Positions 32,964-43,179 of a DNA stretch of 64,000 nucleotides are shown one piece after another; the stretch's first letter is position 1, and each line of letters opens with the position of its first letter. Made by a program: the position numbers and the translations under genes. Source of the DNA: Igneacidithiobacillus sp041146875 (GTDB taxonomy: Bacteria > Pseudomonadota > Gammaproteobacteria > Acidithiobacillales > Acidithiobacillaceae). Location: the NCBI RefSeq assembly GCF_041146875.1, contig NZ_JBFRXP010000002.1, positions 124,001-188,000 on the forward strand, written 5' to 3'. A model generated the notes under the pieces. The model searched no databases. It was not told the origin of the DNA and saw nothing but the letters and a program-made list of their open reading frames with translations.

Positions 32964-33860
32964 ATGGCGAGTACGATCCTGAGAGACGCCGGGAGTGGCG
33001 TGGAACAACTCTGGTTTCACCAGCATGCGCCGAGCGTGGGGGCGTTGGATGCGCTGCTGCACAAACTTGATCTGCCCGACGATCTCTTTGAAGACCTTTT
33101 GATACCGGAGCAAAGCCCGCGTCTGGAGCGGGTGGGCTCTTTCCTCCTGCTGGTCATGCAGTTTCCCTGGCGCAGTGATGGCTCTGAAGGGGAGTGTGTG
33201 CTGCGCCCGTTCGCCTTGCTTTGGGGGGAGGGTCGTCTGTGGAGCTTTGCGGAAGTCGAGTGGCCCTTTCTTGGGCAATGGAACGCGCGCAAATTTGAAG
33301 ACCCGCGCCAAACTCTGATCTGGATCTTGCAGGTTCTTGCATCGAGCTACCAGCACACGGTGGAACGACTGCGACGCGAGATTCTCGAAGTGGAGTCGCG
33401 TCTGGATGAAACGCAGCGCACCGAGGATTTTTATGAGCTACTGGCCGTGAGCAAGGCGCTCACCCGTTTTTATGTGACTCTGGCGAGCAACATCGTGGCA
33501 GTGTTCAAGGTCTCACGCAGTGCGGCGCTGCGCTGGGGGGATGAAAACCGCTCGGCGCTGAACCGCGCCATTGCCGACCTGCAGCACGCCCGCGATCGCG
33601 CCGAGATTAGTGCCAATACCGCGAATGACATGATGGACGCTTATGCTGGCATGGTGCAGATCAACATCAATCACGGCCTGAAAGTGCTGACCGTGATTGC
33701 CCTCGTTCTCTATGTGCCCAGCCTGGTTGCTACCGTTTTTGGCGTCAACGTGCCGCTATTGGAGCAAAGGAGTCACTGGACCGTGTGGGTGGCGATAGGT
33801 GTTGCCTTTCTGATTTCGATTGCCATGACCCTGCACTTCAAGCGTCGAGGATGGTTATGA
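32964..33860 (+). CDS. CorA-family divalent metal transporter paralog 1 (298 aa, GVN motif)
   Basis: CorA-like (2-TM-GxN) protein. The cytoplasmic alpha/beta and long-helix domain covers about residues 1-235. Two C-terminal membrane helices flank the loop. The signature that is GMN in CorA reads GVN here (260-262, in VFGVNVPLLEQ). CorA-type proteins are pentameric channels for Mg2+, Co2+ or Ni2+, and GVN variants occur in Zn-transporting relatives such as ZntB. It is the first of four tandem paralogs; its stop overlaps the next start (ATGA). Confidence 0.85.
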   Translation: MASTILRDAGSGVEQLWFHQHAPSVGALDALLHKLDLPDDLFEDLLIPEQSPRLERVGSFLLLVMQFPWRSDGSEGECVLRPFALLWGEGRLWSFAEVEWPFLGQWNARKFEDPRQTLIWILQVLASSYQHTVERLRREILEVESRLDETQRTEDFYELLAVSKALTRFYVTLASNIVAVFKVSRSAALRWGDENRSALNRAIADLQHARDRAEISANTANDMMDAYAGMVQININHGLKVLTVIALVLYVPSLVATVFGVNVPLLEQRSHWTVWVAIGVAFLISIAMTLHFKRRGWL

Positions 33861-34792
33861 AGAGTATGCGTGCAGCTCGCGTTATCGCCATTCGCGGCGA
33901 AGGACGCCGAACTTATCACTGGACCAGTGTTGTGGCTCCCGACGCCCAGCAGGTTGCCGAGCTTACCCAGCGTTTCCAGATTTACGAAGAATTCTTTCAG
34001 GATGTTCAGGACCTTGATGAACGCCCACGTCTGGAAAAAGAGGCCAACAACATCCTCGTGATCCTGAAGATTCCGGTCGCGCGCAGCGATCCGGATTCCG
34101 GTCGCCCGAGCTTTGCCGTGATCCCTCTAGGGATCGTTTTTGGCCGTGAGGAAATCCTGACCGTGAGTTCGGAAGAGTTGCCGCTGCTGCGCGCCATTGA
34201 GGCACAACTGTCGCAAGAAACCGACGAGCTCGACCCACGCTGGCTGACGGTGGAAATGATCCAGCGCATGGCACGCGCCTTTCTCGATGCCCTGCGGGTA
34301 ATCAATGGCGAAATCGTCCATACCGAAGCGCGTCTGCATGACTCGCAGAGCAACGACGAATTCTTCAGTATGCTCAGCCTCAGCAAGATCCTCATCCGAT
34401 TTACTTCGGCCCTGCGCGGTGACATCTCCGTTTTGCAACAACTGTTGCGCTTGCCGGTCATTACCCAGGATGAAGAGGACTCCGAAGACCTCGCCGATGC
34501 CCTGATCGACCTGCAGCAGGCACGCGACATGACGGAAATTTACACCTCCACCATCACCAACATGATGGACGCCTATGGTGGCGTGCTGCAGACCAACATC
34601 AGCAATACCCTGAAAGTGATCACCGGCTGGACGGTGATCATCGCCATTCCCGCTACTGTGGCCACTATTTACGGCATGAATGTACCCTTACCCATACAGA
34701 ATTGGCCGTATGCCTGGCCAACACTCATGGGCGGGGGATTTTTTGTCTCCCTGCTCACGGTGCTGTGGTTTCGGAGTCGTCATTGGATCTGA
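33857..34792 (+). CDS. corA: CorA-family divalent metal transporter paralog 2 (311 aa, canonical GMN)
   Basis: The only copy of the four with canonical GMN (273-275, in IYGMNVPLPIQNWPYAW), so the best candidate for a conventional Mg2+/Co2+ channel. NTLKVITGWTVIIAIPATVATI precedes it as the pore helix; the second helix ends with the basic tail FRSRHWI. The start at 33857 overlaps the stop of paralog 1 by 4 bases; the upstream in-frame start at 33785 lies inside that gene and is rejected. Confidence 0.9.
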   Translation: MKSMRAARVIAIRGEGRRTYHWTSVVAPDAQQVAELTQRFQIYEEFFQDVQDLDERPRLEKEANNILVILKIPVARSDPDSGRPSFAVIPLGIVFGREEILTVSSEELPLLRAIEAQLSQETDELDPRWLTVEMIQRMARAFLDALRVINGEIVHTEARLHDSQSNDEFFSMLSLSKILIRFTSALRGDISVLQQLLRLPVITQDEEDSEDLADALIDLQQARDMTEIYTSTITNMMDAYGGVLQTNISNTLKVITGWTVIIAIPATVATIYGMNVPLPIQNWPYAWPTLMGGGFFVSLLTVLWFRSRHWI

Positions 34793-35739
34793 ACCCGTGG
34801 CTCTGGACGCGCTGGCGTACCCCTGCCGCGATGCCGGCGACAGTACCAGTGCGCGGTGCTTTTATTCTCGGCGCCGATGCGCAGGAGGGCTGGCGCGGTT
34901 ATGCACAGGCCCTGGGCCTCTCTCCAGCCTGGTTTGTCGCGCCGCGCGCCGATGAACTGCTGGCCACTTACGGCGCGCGCCTGGAACAGCCGAGCAGTGG
35001 CGTGTGGCACCTGCATCTGCCCTACGTCTACGATTTGGCGGATGCCGAGCAGGGCGAGGAGCGCCTGATGGAGTCTGTGTTAGGGGTCATTGTTGGGCCG
35101 CAGAGCCTGTGGGTGCTTTCCCCCGGCGAAGGGCTGGAAGCAGTCTATCATGACGTAGAAGAAATGAGCGATCCGGATAGCCGTGAACAAGCCTTGTTAC
35201 GCATGGTGTTGGTAGCTATCCACAGCCATGATATGGGCGCGCAACGGATCGTACAGCGACTCAAAGAGCTGCGCACGGCTTTGCGGAAGTCGATGACGAA
35301 TCGTGAGTTGCGGGAAATCGTCAAACTCAATCGCAGTATGGGAGATCTGGTCGTGTCCTTGCGGGATCTCGGTCATACCTTACGCACTTGGCTCTGGGAG
35401 CTGGAAGAAACTGATCAGCTGCTGCCCATTGTCGAGGAATTGCAGGCCGAACTGCGGCGAGTAGAAGATGGCGTCACGCTGGTCTGGGAACGCTATACCT
35501 CGGTAACCAATTGTTACACCGGTATTGTACAGAACAATTCCCACTCGGTGATGAAGGTGATGACTCTGTGGCTGGCGCTATTGATGATCCCCATTGCCCT
35601 AATCATGCCCTTTCATATGGAAACCCATCTGCCCTTGGGGCACTGGCACTTCACTTGGTATTTTCTGCTCGCCTACGGCTTTGGTGCGTCCCTGTTTATG
35701 GCGTGGTGGGGACGGCGTCATGGCTTCTTCGACATCTGA
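34783..35739 (+). CDS. CorA-family paralog 3 (about 318 aa), GMN motif lost
   Basis: Same overall layout as its neighbours (soluble N-domain, long helices, pore helix MTLWLALLMIPIALI, second helix). The signature position reads FHM in MPFHMETHLPLGHW (about 277-279), so the selectivity loop is changed. NNSHSVMKVMTLW keeps the typical segment before the pore helix. The start is uncertain: TTG at 34783 has GGAG 7 bases before it and overlaps the previous gene by 10 bases, while ATG at 34831 is an alternative. It may be a non-conducting partner or have other selectivity. Confidence 0.78.
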   Translation: MDLNPWLWTRWRTPAAMPATVPVRGAFILGADAQEGWRGYAQALGLSPAWFVAPRADELLATYGARLEQPSSGVWHLHLPYVYDLADAEQGEERLMESVLGVIVGPQSLWVLSPGEGLEAVYHDVEEMSDPDSREQALLRMVLVAIHSHDMGAQRIVQRLKELRTALRKSMTNRELREIVKLNRSMGDLVVSLRDLGHTLRTWLWELEETDQLLPIVEELQAELRRVEDGVTLVWERYTSVTNCYTGIVQNNSHSVMKVMTLWLALLMIPIALIMPFHMETHLPLGHWHFTWYFLLAYGFGASLFMAWWGRRHGFFDI

Positions 35740-35748
35740 GGGGACGGC

Positions 35749-36663
35749 ATGCTAGAGCGAGTTCTAGGCGCCTTTCTTACCGGCAATGGTCGCAGCCGCG
35801 ACTGGTTGCAGCTTCTTGCTCCCAGTGATGAAGAGCTAGAGCAGGCTGCTGCCAGTCTTGGGGTTCCCGAACCCTTCTTGCGGCGGCGTTTGGAAGATAA
35901 ACCGGCGCGCCCCTTCGTACGCGAACACGGCTTTTTAGCCCTGCAATTTACCGTCCCGCACCACCATGCGCCGCATTCCAGTACCTTTGATTTGCTGCCC
36001 CTGACCGTGATTCTGGTACCTGGATATCTCGTTACCCTGAGCCAGGAGCCAGTGCGATTTCTAGACGAGCTGCTCGATCCTGCGGCACCACGCAAGCGCT
36101 GGGAGCTGGTCTTGCAAATCATTCACGAAATCGCTCGCCGCTACGTGCGCATGTCCCGCGACGTAGGACAGGAATTGGGGCAGATCGAGAAGGAGCTGCG
36201 TCGGGCACAACGGGTGAACATTATTTATCAGGCACTGGAGGTTAATGATCGCTTGCTCGACCTTGACCTGGGCCTTTTGCAACTGGAGCATTTGCTGGAA
36301 GAACTGCGTCCGTGGTTACCGAAAGACTCGGCGGATTTTCAGGAGTACTACGAAGACAGCCGCATCGAGCTGCGTCAGGCGCGCGAGCAGGTCGACACCG
36401 AGCAAGAAACCATCAACAGTCTGCTCAACGCCTACACTTACGTGGTGAACAACAACGTCAACAATATCTTCAAGTTCATGGCCGCCCTAATTATTTTGGC
36501 GACTATCCCACTCTTTATTCCTGGCGCCGCAGCCATGAATGTCCCCTTGGGACCGCTTCCGGATTCCCACTCTGCCTTCTACCTGATCACTGGTGGTCTG
36601 ATTCTAGTGGAAGTTACCACGGGATTAATTTTCTACCGTATTGGCTGGCTGCGGCTGCGCTAA
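35749..36663 (+). CDS. CorA-family paralog 4 (304 aa, AMN motif)
   Basis: Fourth tandem copy. The pore helix segment is NNVNNIFKFMAALIILATIPLFI, then the signature reads AMN (262-264, in AAAMNVPLGPLPDSH) instead of GMN. The second helix ends in YRIGWLRLR. The cytoplasmic domain contains the long helices typical of the family (about 120-235). It starts 9 bases after the previous stop and ends the array; the next gene (rpmB) has its own promoter. Confidence 0.83.
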   Translation: MLERVLGAFLTGNGRSRDWLQLLAPSDEELEQAAASLGVPEPFLRRRLEDKPARPFVREHGFLALQFTVPHHHAPHSSTFDLLPLTVILVPGYLVTLSQEPVRFLDELLDPAAPRKRWELVLQIIHEIARRYVRMSRDVGQELGQIEKELRRAQRVNIIYQALEVNDRLLDLDLGLLQLEHLLEELRPWLPKDSADFQEYYEDSRIELRQAREQVDTEQETINSLLNAYTYVVNNNVNNIFKFMAALIILATIPLFIPGAAAMNVPLGPLPDSHSAFYLITGGLILVEVTTGLIFYRIGWLRLR

Positions 36664-36700
36664 GGACGCGCTCCACCAGTAGCATTCCCCCGTCAAATCA

Positions 36701-36709
36701 TGGTATAAA
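36701..36709 (+). promoter_or_regulatory. Extended -10 promoter of rpmB-rpmG
   Basis: TGGTATAAA is an extended -10 box (TATAAA 36704-36709) 30 bases before the rpmB ATG. Confidence 0.45.
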
Positions 36710-36738
36710 GCGCCTCTTTTCTGTGGGGGATAGTGGTT

Positions 36739-36975
36739 ATGTCCAGAGTTTGCAAGGTTACGGGCAAGAAGCCCATGGCAGGGAACAATGTCTCCCATGC
36801 CAACAACAAGACGCGTCGGCGCTTTCTGCCGAATCTGCAATACAAGCGCTTTTGGGTCGCGAGCGAGAATCGTTGGGTACGGCTGCGGATCAGCACCCAG
36901 GCGATTCGTACCATCGACAAGAAGGGCATCGATGCGGTCCTGGCGGATCTGCGTGCTGCTGGCGAGAAGATCTGA
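36739..36975 (+). CDS. rpmB: Ribosomal protein bL28 (78 aa)
   Basis: Large-subunit ribosomal protein. MSRVCKVTGKKPMAGNNVSHANNKTRRRF and a C-terminal RVSTKAIR-type segment (RISTQAIRTIDKKG) are diagnostic. The ATG at 36739 gives the usual N-terminus; an in-frame GTG two codons earlier is rejected. It pairs with rpmG as is common in proteobacteria. Confidence 0.97.
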   Translation: MSRVCKVTGKKPMAGNNVSHANNKTRRRFLPNLQYKRFWVASENRWVRLRISTQAIRTIDKKGIDAVLADLRAAGEKI

Positions 36976-36985
36976 GGACTGAACA

Positions 36986-37141
36986 ATGCGTGACAAGATC
37001 AAGTTGGTTTCTACCGCGGGCACCGGGCACTTCTACACCACTACCAAGAATAAGAAGAACACCCCGGACAAGCTCGAGTTCGTCAAGTACGATCCCAAGG
37101 CGCGCAAGCACGTTGCCTATCGGGAAGACAAAATCAAGTAA
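36986..37141 (+). CDS. rpmG: Ribosomal protein bL33 (51 aa)
   Basis: MRDKIKLVSTAGTGHFYTTTKNK followed by KLEFVKYDPKARKHVAYRE is bL33. It lacks the CxxC zinc-binding pairs, so it is the zinc-independent (C-minus) form. It is only 51 codons long, 10 bases after rpmB, in the standard rpmB-rpmG order. Confidence 0.96.
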   Translation: MRDKIKLVSTAGTGHFYTTTKNKKNTPDKLEFVKYDPKARKHVAYREDKIK

Positions 37142-37153
37142 TTCTCTGGTCTC

Positions 37154-37180
37154 TTGGCACTCTCTGCGCTAGAGTGCCAA
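37154..37180. promoter_or_regulatory. CIRCE operator (HrcA binding site)
   Basis: TTGGCACTC-N9-GAGTGCCAA is a perfect inverted repeat with the 9-base spacer of CIRCE (consensus TTAGCACTC-N9-GAGTGCTAA). It lies 41 bases before the hrcA ATG, so the repressor controls its own operon. It directly follows rpmG and could double as that transcript's terminator stem. Confidence 0.9.
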
Positions 37181-37220
37181 GAAGACGCCCGGAGTGGGCG
37201 TGTCCTGGAGGCAACACAAA

Positions 37221-38255
37221 ATGGATGCGCGTGCCCGTCATTTACTGAAATCGCTTATTGAGCAGCACATCAGCAGCGGCCAGCCTGTGGGCAGCCGGCA
37301 GCTGGCGCGTGATGCCGGCTTGGCTATCAGTCCGGCCACTGTGCGCAACGTGATTGCCGATCTCGAAGATGAAGGTTACGTCATCTCGCCGCATACCTCG
37401 GCGGGGCGTATCCCCACGTCCAGCGGCTACCGATTTTTTGTTGACTCTCTCATCCATGTGGCACCGTTGTCTGGGTCTGCGCAGCGCGTGCTACTGCAAC
37501 GCATCGGCGCGCGCGTGCCCGATGCCGAAGAGGTGTTGCATGCCGCCACCGAGGCCCTCTCGGAGATGACGCGCATGGTCGGCTTCATCCGCGTGCCCAA
37601 ACGAGCGACGCAGACCTTGCGTCATGTCGATTTTATTGCCTTGCGCGAGCGTGAGGTCTTGGCCATCTTCGTTACCGACAAAGGCGAGGTCGAAAACCGC
37701 CTGATTCGCGTCGAGACGCCCTTGAGCGCTGCGGCGCTAACCCAGGCCGCGAATCGTTTCAATGCCAGTTATGGTGGACGTCCCCTGCAAGAGGTGATGG
37801 CTTTGCTCGACGAGGACCTGCGCCAGTCGCGGGCGGAGATGGACCATATCCTGCGCAATGCCATGGAGTTGGGCAAGGAGATGCTGGCGGCCGATCAGGA
37901 GCGCATGCTCATCGAGGGCGAATTACAACTGCTCGATTTGCCCGATTTTGCCGTCAATGAACGCTTGCGTGAGTTGCTTTCAGTGGTGCGGCAGAAGCGC
38001 GAGCTGGTCATGCTCCTTGATCAGAGTATGCGTGGCAGTGATGTGCGTCTCTTTATTGGCGGCGAGTCCGGTTTCGCGCCCTTGAGCGACTTCACCCTGA
38101 TCTCTGCCCCCTACCAGATTGACGGCGAGCCGGTGGGGGTGATTGGCGTGCTCGGCCCCATGCGCATGCCTTATCAGGATATCATTCCCTTGGTAGATGG
38201 CACCGCACGTCTGCTCGGGCAGGCCCTTTCCCACAGCGAAATGATCTCCTCTTGA
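37221..38255 (+). CDS. hrcA: Heat-inducible transcription repressor HrcA (344 aa)
   Basis: Winged-helix repressor of class I heat-shock genes. MDARARHLLKSLIEQHISSGQPVGSRQLA, SPATVRNVIADLEDEGYVISPHTSAGRIPT and GYRFFVDSL are the N-terminal DNA-binding signatures; the C-terminal IGVLGPMRMPYQDIIPLVDGTA is also typical. The ATG at 37221 follows GGAGG with 9-base spacing. A CIRCE site lies upstream. Head of the hrcA-grpE-dnaK-dnaJ cluster. Confidence 0.97.
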   Translation: MDARARHLLKSLIEQHISSGQPVGSRQLARDAGLAISPATVRNVIADLEDEGYVISPHTSAGRIPTSSGYRFFVDSLIHVAPLSGSAQRVLLQRIGARVPDAEEVLHAATEALSEMTRMVGFIRVPKRATQTLRHVDFIALREREVLAIFVTDKGEVENRLIRVETPLSAAALTQAANRFNASYGGRPLQEVMALLDEDLRQSRAEMDHILRNAMELGKEMLAADQERMLIEGELQLLDLPDFAVNERLRELLSVVRQKRELVMLLDQSMRGSDVRLFIGGESGFAPLSDFTLISAPYQIDGEPVGVIGVLGPMRMPYQDIIPLVDGTARLLGQALSHSEMISS

Positions 38256-38310
38256 AATGGCAGCGGGTCCACCCCATCTAAGGGTTGGACGAAGCTTGAG
38301 GAAGTACCCA

Positions 38311-38832
38311 ATGAGTGAAACAGAACAGCATCCACAGGCCACGGAGGCGCCAGCAGAAGAGGGTGCCGCGCTTGCAGAAACCGATTGGCAGGCACAGGCA
38401 GAGAAGTTCCGTAACGACTATTTGCGTTCCCTGGCCGACATGGAAAACCTGCGCAAACGCATGGAAAAGCAGATGGAAGATGCGCGCAACTATGCCGTCG
38501 AACGCTTTGCCCGCGAGTTGCTGCCAGTTGCCGATAGCCTGGAGATGGCCTTGGCAACGCCCAATGGCGAGGACGAGGCAATGACGCAGTTCCGCCAGGG
38601 AATTGAGAATACCTTGAATCTCTTTGTCGGTGCCCTGGGCAAGGCCGGGGTGCGGCCAGTGGAAGTTGAAAACGGCCGCTTTGACCCCAATCTGCATCAA
38701 GCGATTGCCATGGTAGAAGGTGAGGGTGAGCCGAACCGCGTTCTGGCAGTACACCAGAAAGGATATTTGATTCACGACCGTTTGTTGCGGCCCAGCATGG
38801 TGTCGGTCTCCAAGGCCGCCAAGCCGCAGTAA
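38311..38832 (+). CDS. grpE: Nucleotide exchange factor GrpE (173 aa)
   Basis: Releases ADP from DnaK. The helical N-terminus contains FRNDYLRSLADMENLRKRMEKQ; the beta-wing region holds VRPVEVENGRFDPNLHQAIAMVEGEGEPNRVLAVHQKGYLIHDRLLRPSMVSVSK. The ATG at 38311 follows GAGGAA. Fixed place between hrcA and dnaK. Confidence 0.97.
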   Translation: MSETEQHPQATEAPAEEGAALAETDWQAQAEKFRNDYLRSLADMENLRKRMEKQMEDARNYAVERFARELLPVADSLEMALATPNGEDEAMTQFRQGIENTLNLFVGALGKAGVRPVEVENGRFDPNLHQAIAMVEGEGEPNRVLAVHQKGYLIHDRLLRPSMVSVSKAAKPQ

Positions 38833-38874
38833 CGATCGCGGGTATTGCAAATTTAACTTGTAGGAGATGGAATA

Positions 38875-40788
<1,914 letters not shown>

Positions 40789-40807
40789 GGCCGCGATCAC
40801 CCCAGGA

Positions 40808-40829
40808 GGGCAGGGAAGCATCCCTGCCC
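40808..40829 (+). terminator. Hairpin between dnaK and dnaJ
   Basis: GGGCAGGG-AAGCAT-CCCTGCCC forms an 8-bp stem with 6-base loop, 20 bases past dnaK. It is followed by TTGCCTGTTT, not a clean T-run, so it is more likely a partial terminator or processing site that lowers dnaJ relative to dnaK. Confidence 0.6.
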
Positions 40830-40854
40830 TTGCCTGTTTCTGGAAATGGATGCG

Positions 40855-41988
40855 ATGAGCAAACGCGATTACTACGAAATTCTGGAAGTCACCCGCACGG
40901 TGGATGACGGTGAGCTGAAAAAGTCTTACCGACGCTTGGCGATGCGTTATCACCCCGATCGCAACCCTGACGACCACACAGCGGAAGAGCGCTTCAAGGA
41001 ACTCAGCGAAGCGTATGAGGTTTTGTCCGACCCGCAAAAGCGTCGCGCCTACGACCAGTTTGGTCACGCCGGTGTGCAGGGTGGTGGCGGAGGAGGTGCT
41101 GGCTTTGGTGGTTTCGGTGGAGCTGGCGGTTTTGGCGATATTTTTGGCGATATTTTCGAGCAATTCAGCCGCGGCGGCTTTGGCTTTCAGCAAGACGCCG
41201 GTCGCGGCAGCGACTTACGCTATCGCCTTGATCTGAGTCTGGAGGAAGCGGCGGCCGGCAAGACCGTTGAACTTGACATCCCCAGTTCGGTGGCCTGTGA
41301 GTCCTGCCATGGCACAGGGGCGGAAGCGGGGACTGATGTCGAGGACTGCCGTACTTGTGGCGGGCATGGACAAGTGCGTATGGCACAAGGTTTCTTCTCG
41401 GTTACACGCCCCTGCCCCAACTGCGGGGGAAGTGGCAAGGTGGTCAAGAATCCCTGCAAAACCTGCAAGGGCCAGGGACGAGTCAAGAAAAATCGGCAGG
41501 TAGAGGTCAAGATCCCCGCGGGTGTGGATACCGGAGATCGCATTCGCCTGAGCGGTGAGGGCGAGGCTGGTGAGCGCGGCGCATCACCCGGCGATTTGTA
41601 TGTCGAGATCCAGGTGCGACCGCACAATCTCTTTGAGCGCGATGGTGATAACCTGCATTGCGCCGTGCCGGTAAGCTTTACTACCCTGGCTCTTGGCGGC
41701 GAACTCGAGGTTCCCACCCTGAGTGGTCGCGCCAAGATCCAGATTCCTGCTGGCACCCAGTCGGGTAAGGTTTTTCTGCTGCGCGGCAAGGGCATCCAAG
41801 GGGTGCGCAGCCGCATGACCGGTGATCTCCATTGTCGAGTACAGGTAGAGGTGCCCGTCAAACTCTCCGAACGGCAACGGGAACTCTTACAGGAATTCGC
41901 CGCCGAAACCGGAGAGGCGGCGCAGCATCCGCAGCAGGAGAGTTGGTGGGCCAAGGCCAAGGATTTTTTTGAGCGTATAGGGAGTTGA
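40855..41988 (+). CDS. dnaJ: Chaperone DnaJ (Hsp40), 377 aa
   Basis: Co-chaperone of DnaK. J-domain MSKRDYYEILEVTRTVDDGELKKSYRRLAMRYHPDRNP with the HPD triad; Gly/Phe-rich linker (about 75-120); four CxxCxGxG-type zinc motifs (CESCHGTGAEAG, CRTCGGHGQV, CPNCGGSGKV, CKTCKGQGRV); then the C-terminal peptide-binding domains. The ATG at 40855 gives the family N-terminus; another ATG lies three codons earlier at 40846. Confidence 0.98.
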   Translation: MSKRDYYEILEVTRTVDDGELKKSYRRLAMRYHPDRNPDDHTAEERFKELSEAYEVLSDPQKRRAYDQFGHAGVQGGGGGGAGFGGFGGAGGFGDIFGDIFEQFSRGGFGFQQDAGRGSDLRYRLDLSLEEAAAGKTVELDIPSSVACESCHGTGAEAGTDVEDCRTCGGHGQVRMAQGFFSVTRPCPNCGGSGKVVKNPCKTCKGQGRVKKNRQVEVKIPAGVDTGDRIRLSGEGEAGERGASPGDLYVEIQVRPHNLFERDGDNLHCAVPVSFTTLALGGELEVPTLSGRAKIQIPAGTQSGKVFLLRGKGIQGVRSRMTGDLHCRVQVEVPVKLSERQRELLQEFAAETGEAAQHPQQESWWAKAKDFFERIGS

Positions 41989-41989
41989 G

Positions 41990-42814
41990 ATGACGATTCG
42001 CGTAGCGTTGGCCGCGGCAGCCGGCAAAATGGGCAAGGCGATTGTTGCCGCGCTGAGCGAGCAGTCCGATTTGCAACTGGTTGCCGCTCTGGGGCGCCCC
42101 GGGGCGTCTGCGCTCGGCGAAGATGTCGGTCGTCTCGCGGGGCTTGCGGAACTGGGCGTCCCGCTGTCTGCGCAACTGGCTGAGGCCCTGGCGCAGGCTG
42201 ACGTCCTGATCGACTTCAGCCCGGCCGATGCCGCCCTCTGCCACCTACGTGCGGCGGCGCAAGTCCAGCGACCGGTGGTCTTGGGCAGCACCGGGTTCAG
42301 CGCCGATCAGCAAATGGAGTTGCAGGAATTGAGTCGCCAGATTCCTTTGCTTGCTGCACCCAACATGAGTGTGGGCATCAATGTCCTGCTGGCTCTCTTG
42401 CCGCGGGTGGTTGCCAGCATGGGCGAGGACTATGACATCGAGATCATCGAGGCGCATCATAGTCAAAAGCGCGATGCCCCATCGGGCACGGCCCTCGCCT
42501 TGGGACGCGCTGCGGCTGCGGGGCGCAATGCCGAGCTTGATGAGCTCGCCTGTTGGGATCGCAACGGTGTCTCCGGACCGCGCGGCAAGGGTAGCATCGG
42601 TTTTGCTACCCTGCGTGCCGCCGATGTGGTCGGCGAGCATAGTGTTTGGCTGGCTGGTGCCGGGGAGCGTCTGGAGCTTACCCATCGCGCCAGTAGCCGC
42701 CGCAATTTTGCTGAAGGCGCGTTGCGCGCGGCACGTTGGGTGCACGGGCGAGCGCCTGGTCTCTATGACATGCAAGACGTTCTTGGTCTGCACAGCGTAG
42801 CTGCCGTAGAATGA
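41990..42814 (+). CDS. dapB: 4-hydroxy-tetrahydrodipicolinate reductase (274 aa)
   Basis: Lysine and diaminopimelate synthesis. N-terminal Rossmann motif VALAAAAGKMGKAIV (GRMG position is GKMG); VLIDFSPADA; EIIEAHHSQKRDAPSGTALALG with the catalytic His-His and Lys; GSIGFATLRAADVVGEHSVWLAG. It begins 1 base after dnaJ ends. Confidence 0.96.
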   Translation: MTIRVALAAAAGKMGKAIVAALSEQSDLQLVAALGRPGASALGEDVGRLAGLAELGVPLSAQLAEALAQADVLIDFSPADAALCHLRAAAQVQRPVVLGSTGFSADQQMELQELSRQIPLLAAPNMSVGINVLLALLPRVVASMGEDYDIEIIEAHHSQKRDAPSGTALALGRAAAAGRNAELDELACWDRNGVSGPRGKGSIGFATLRAADVVGEHSVWLAGAGERLELTHRASSRRNFAEGALRAARWVHGRAPGLYDMQDVLGLHSVAAVE

Positions 42815-42844
42815 CTGTATTAGCACAATCTTTTGGAGGCGACG

Positions 42845-43150
42845 ATGCAATATGTAGTAGCCAACCGGGTGCCCGTAAAGCCAGATTTTCATAGCGAATT
42901 TGAAGAACGTTTCCGCAAGCGCGCCGGCGAGGTGGAAAAACAAGCGGGTTTTGTACGTATGGAGATCCTGCGTCCGGTCGACGATAACGGCGTCTATGTC
43001 GTGCTCACCCATTGGGCAGACAAGGCGGCCTTTGACTCCTGGTTGCGTAGTGATGACTTCAAGGCGGTACACAAAAATCCCTTGCCCAAGGAGGCCTTTG
43101 GTGAGGGCGGCGGGCTGGAGCAGCACGAGGTTATTATTGCCGCCGGCTGA
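42845..43150 (+). CDS. Antibiotic biosynthesis monooxygenase (ABM) domain protein (101 aa)
   Basis: Small ferredoxin-like ABM-fold protein: YVVANRVPVKPDFHSEFEERFRKR, GFVRMEILRP and VYVVLTHWADKAAFDSWLRSDDF. Similar proteins include HmoA/HmoB-type heme-degrading enzymes, but no residue here proves heme oxygenase activity. GGAGG precedes the ATG at 42845. Between dapB and mrp. Confidence 0.85.
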   Translation: MQYVVANRVPVKPDFHSEFEERFRKRAGEVEKQAGFVRMEILRPVDDNGVYVVLTHWADKAAFDSWLRSDDFKAVHKNPLPKEAFGEGGGLEQHEVIIAAG

Positions 43151-43179
43151 GCCCGGGGCGAACGGAGAAGGCAATTGCC

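Noticed and set aside
32769..33356. N-terminal extension of the YbhB-like protein to 33356
   Set aside because: It would run antisense through the first CorA-like gene; a good start with AGGAGA exists at 32768.
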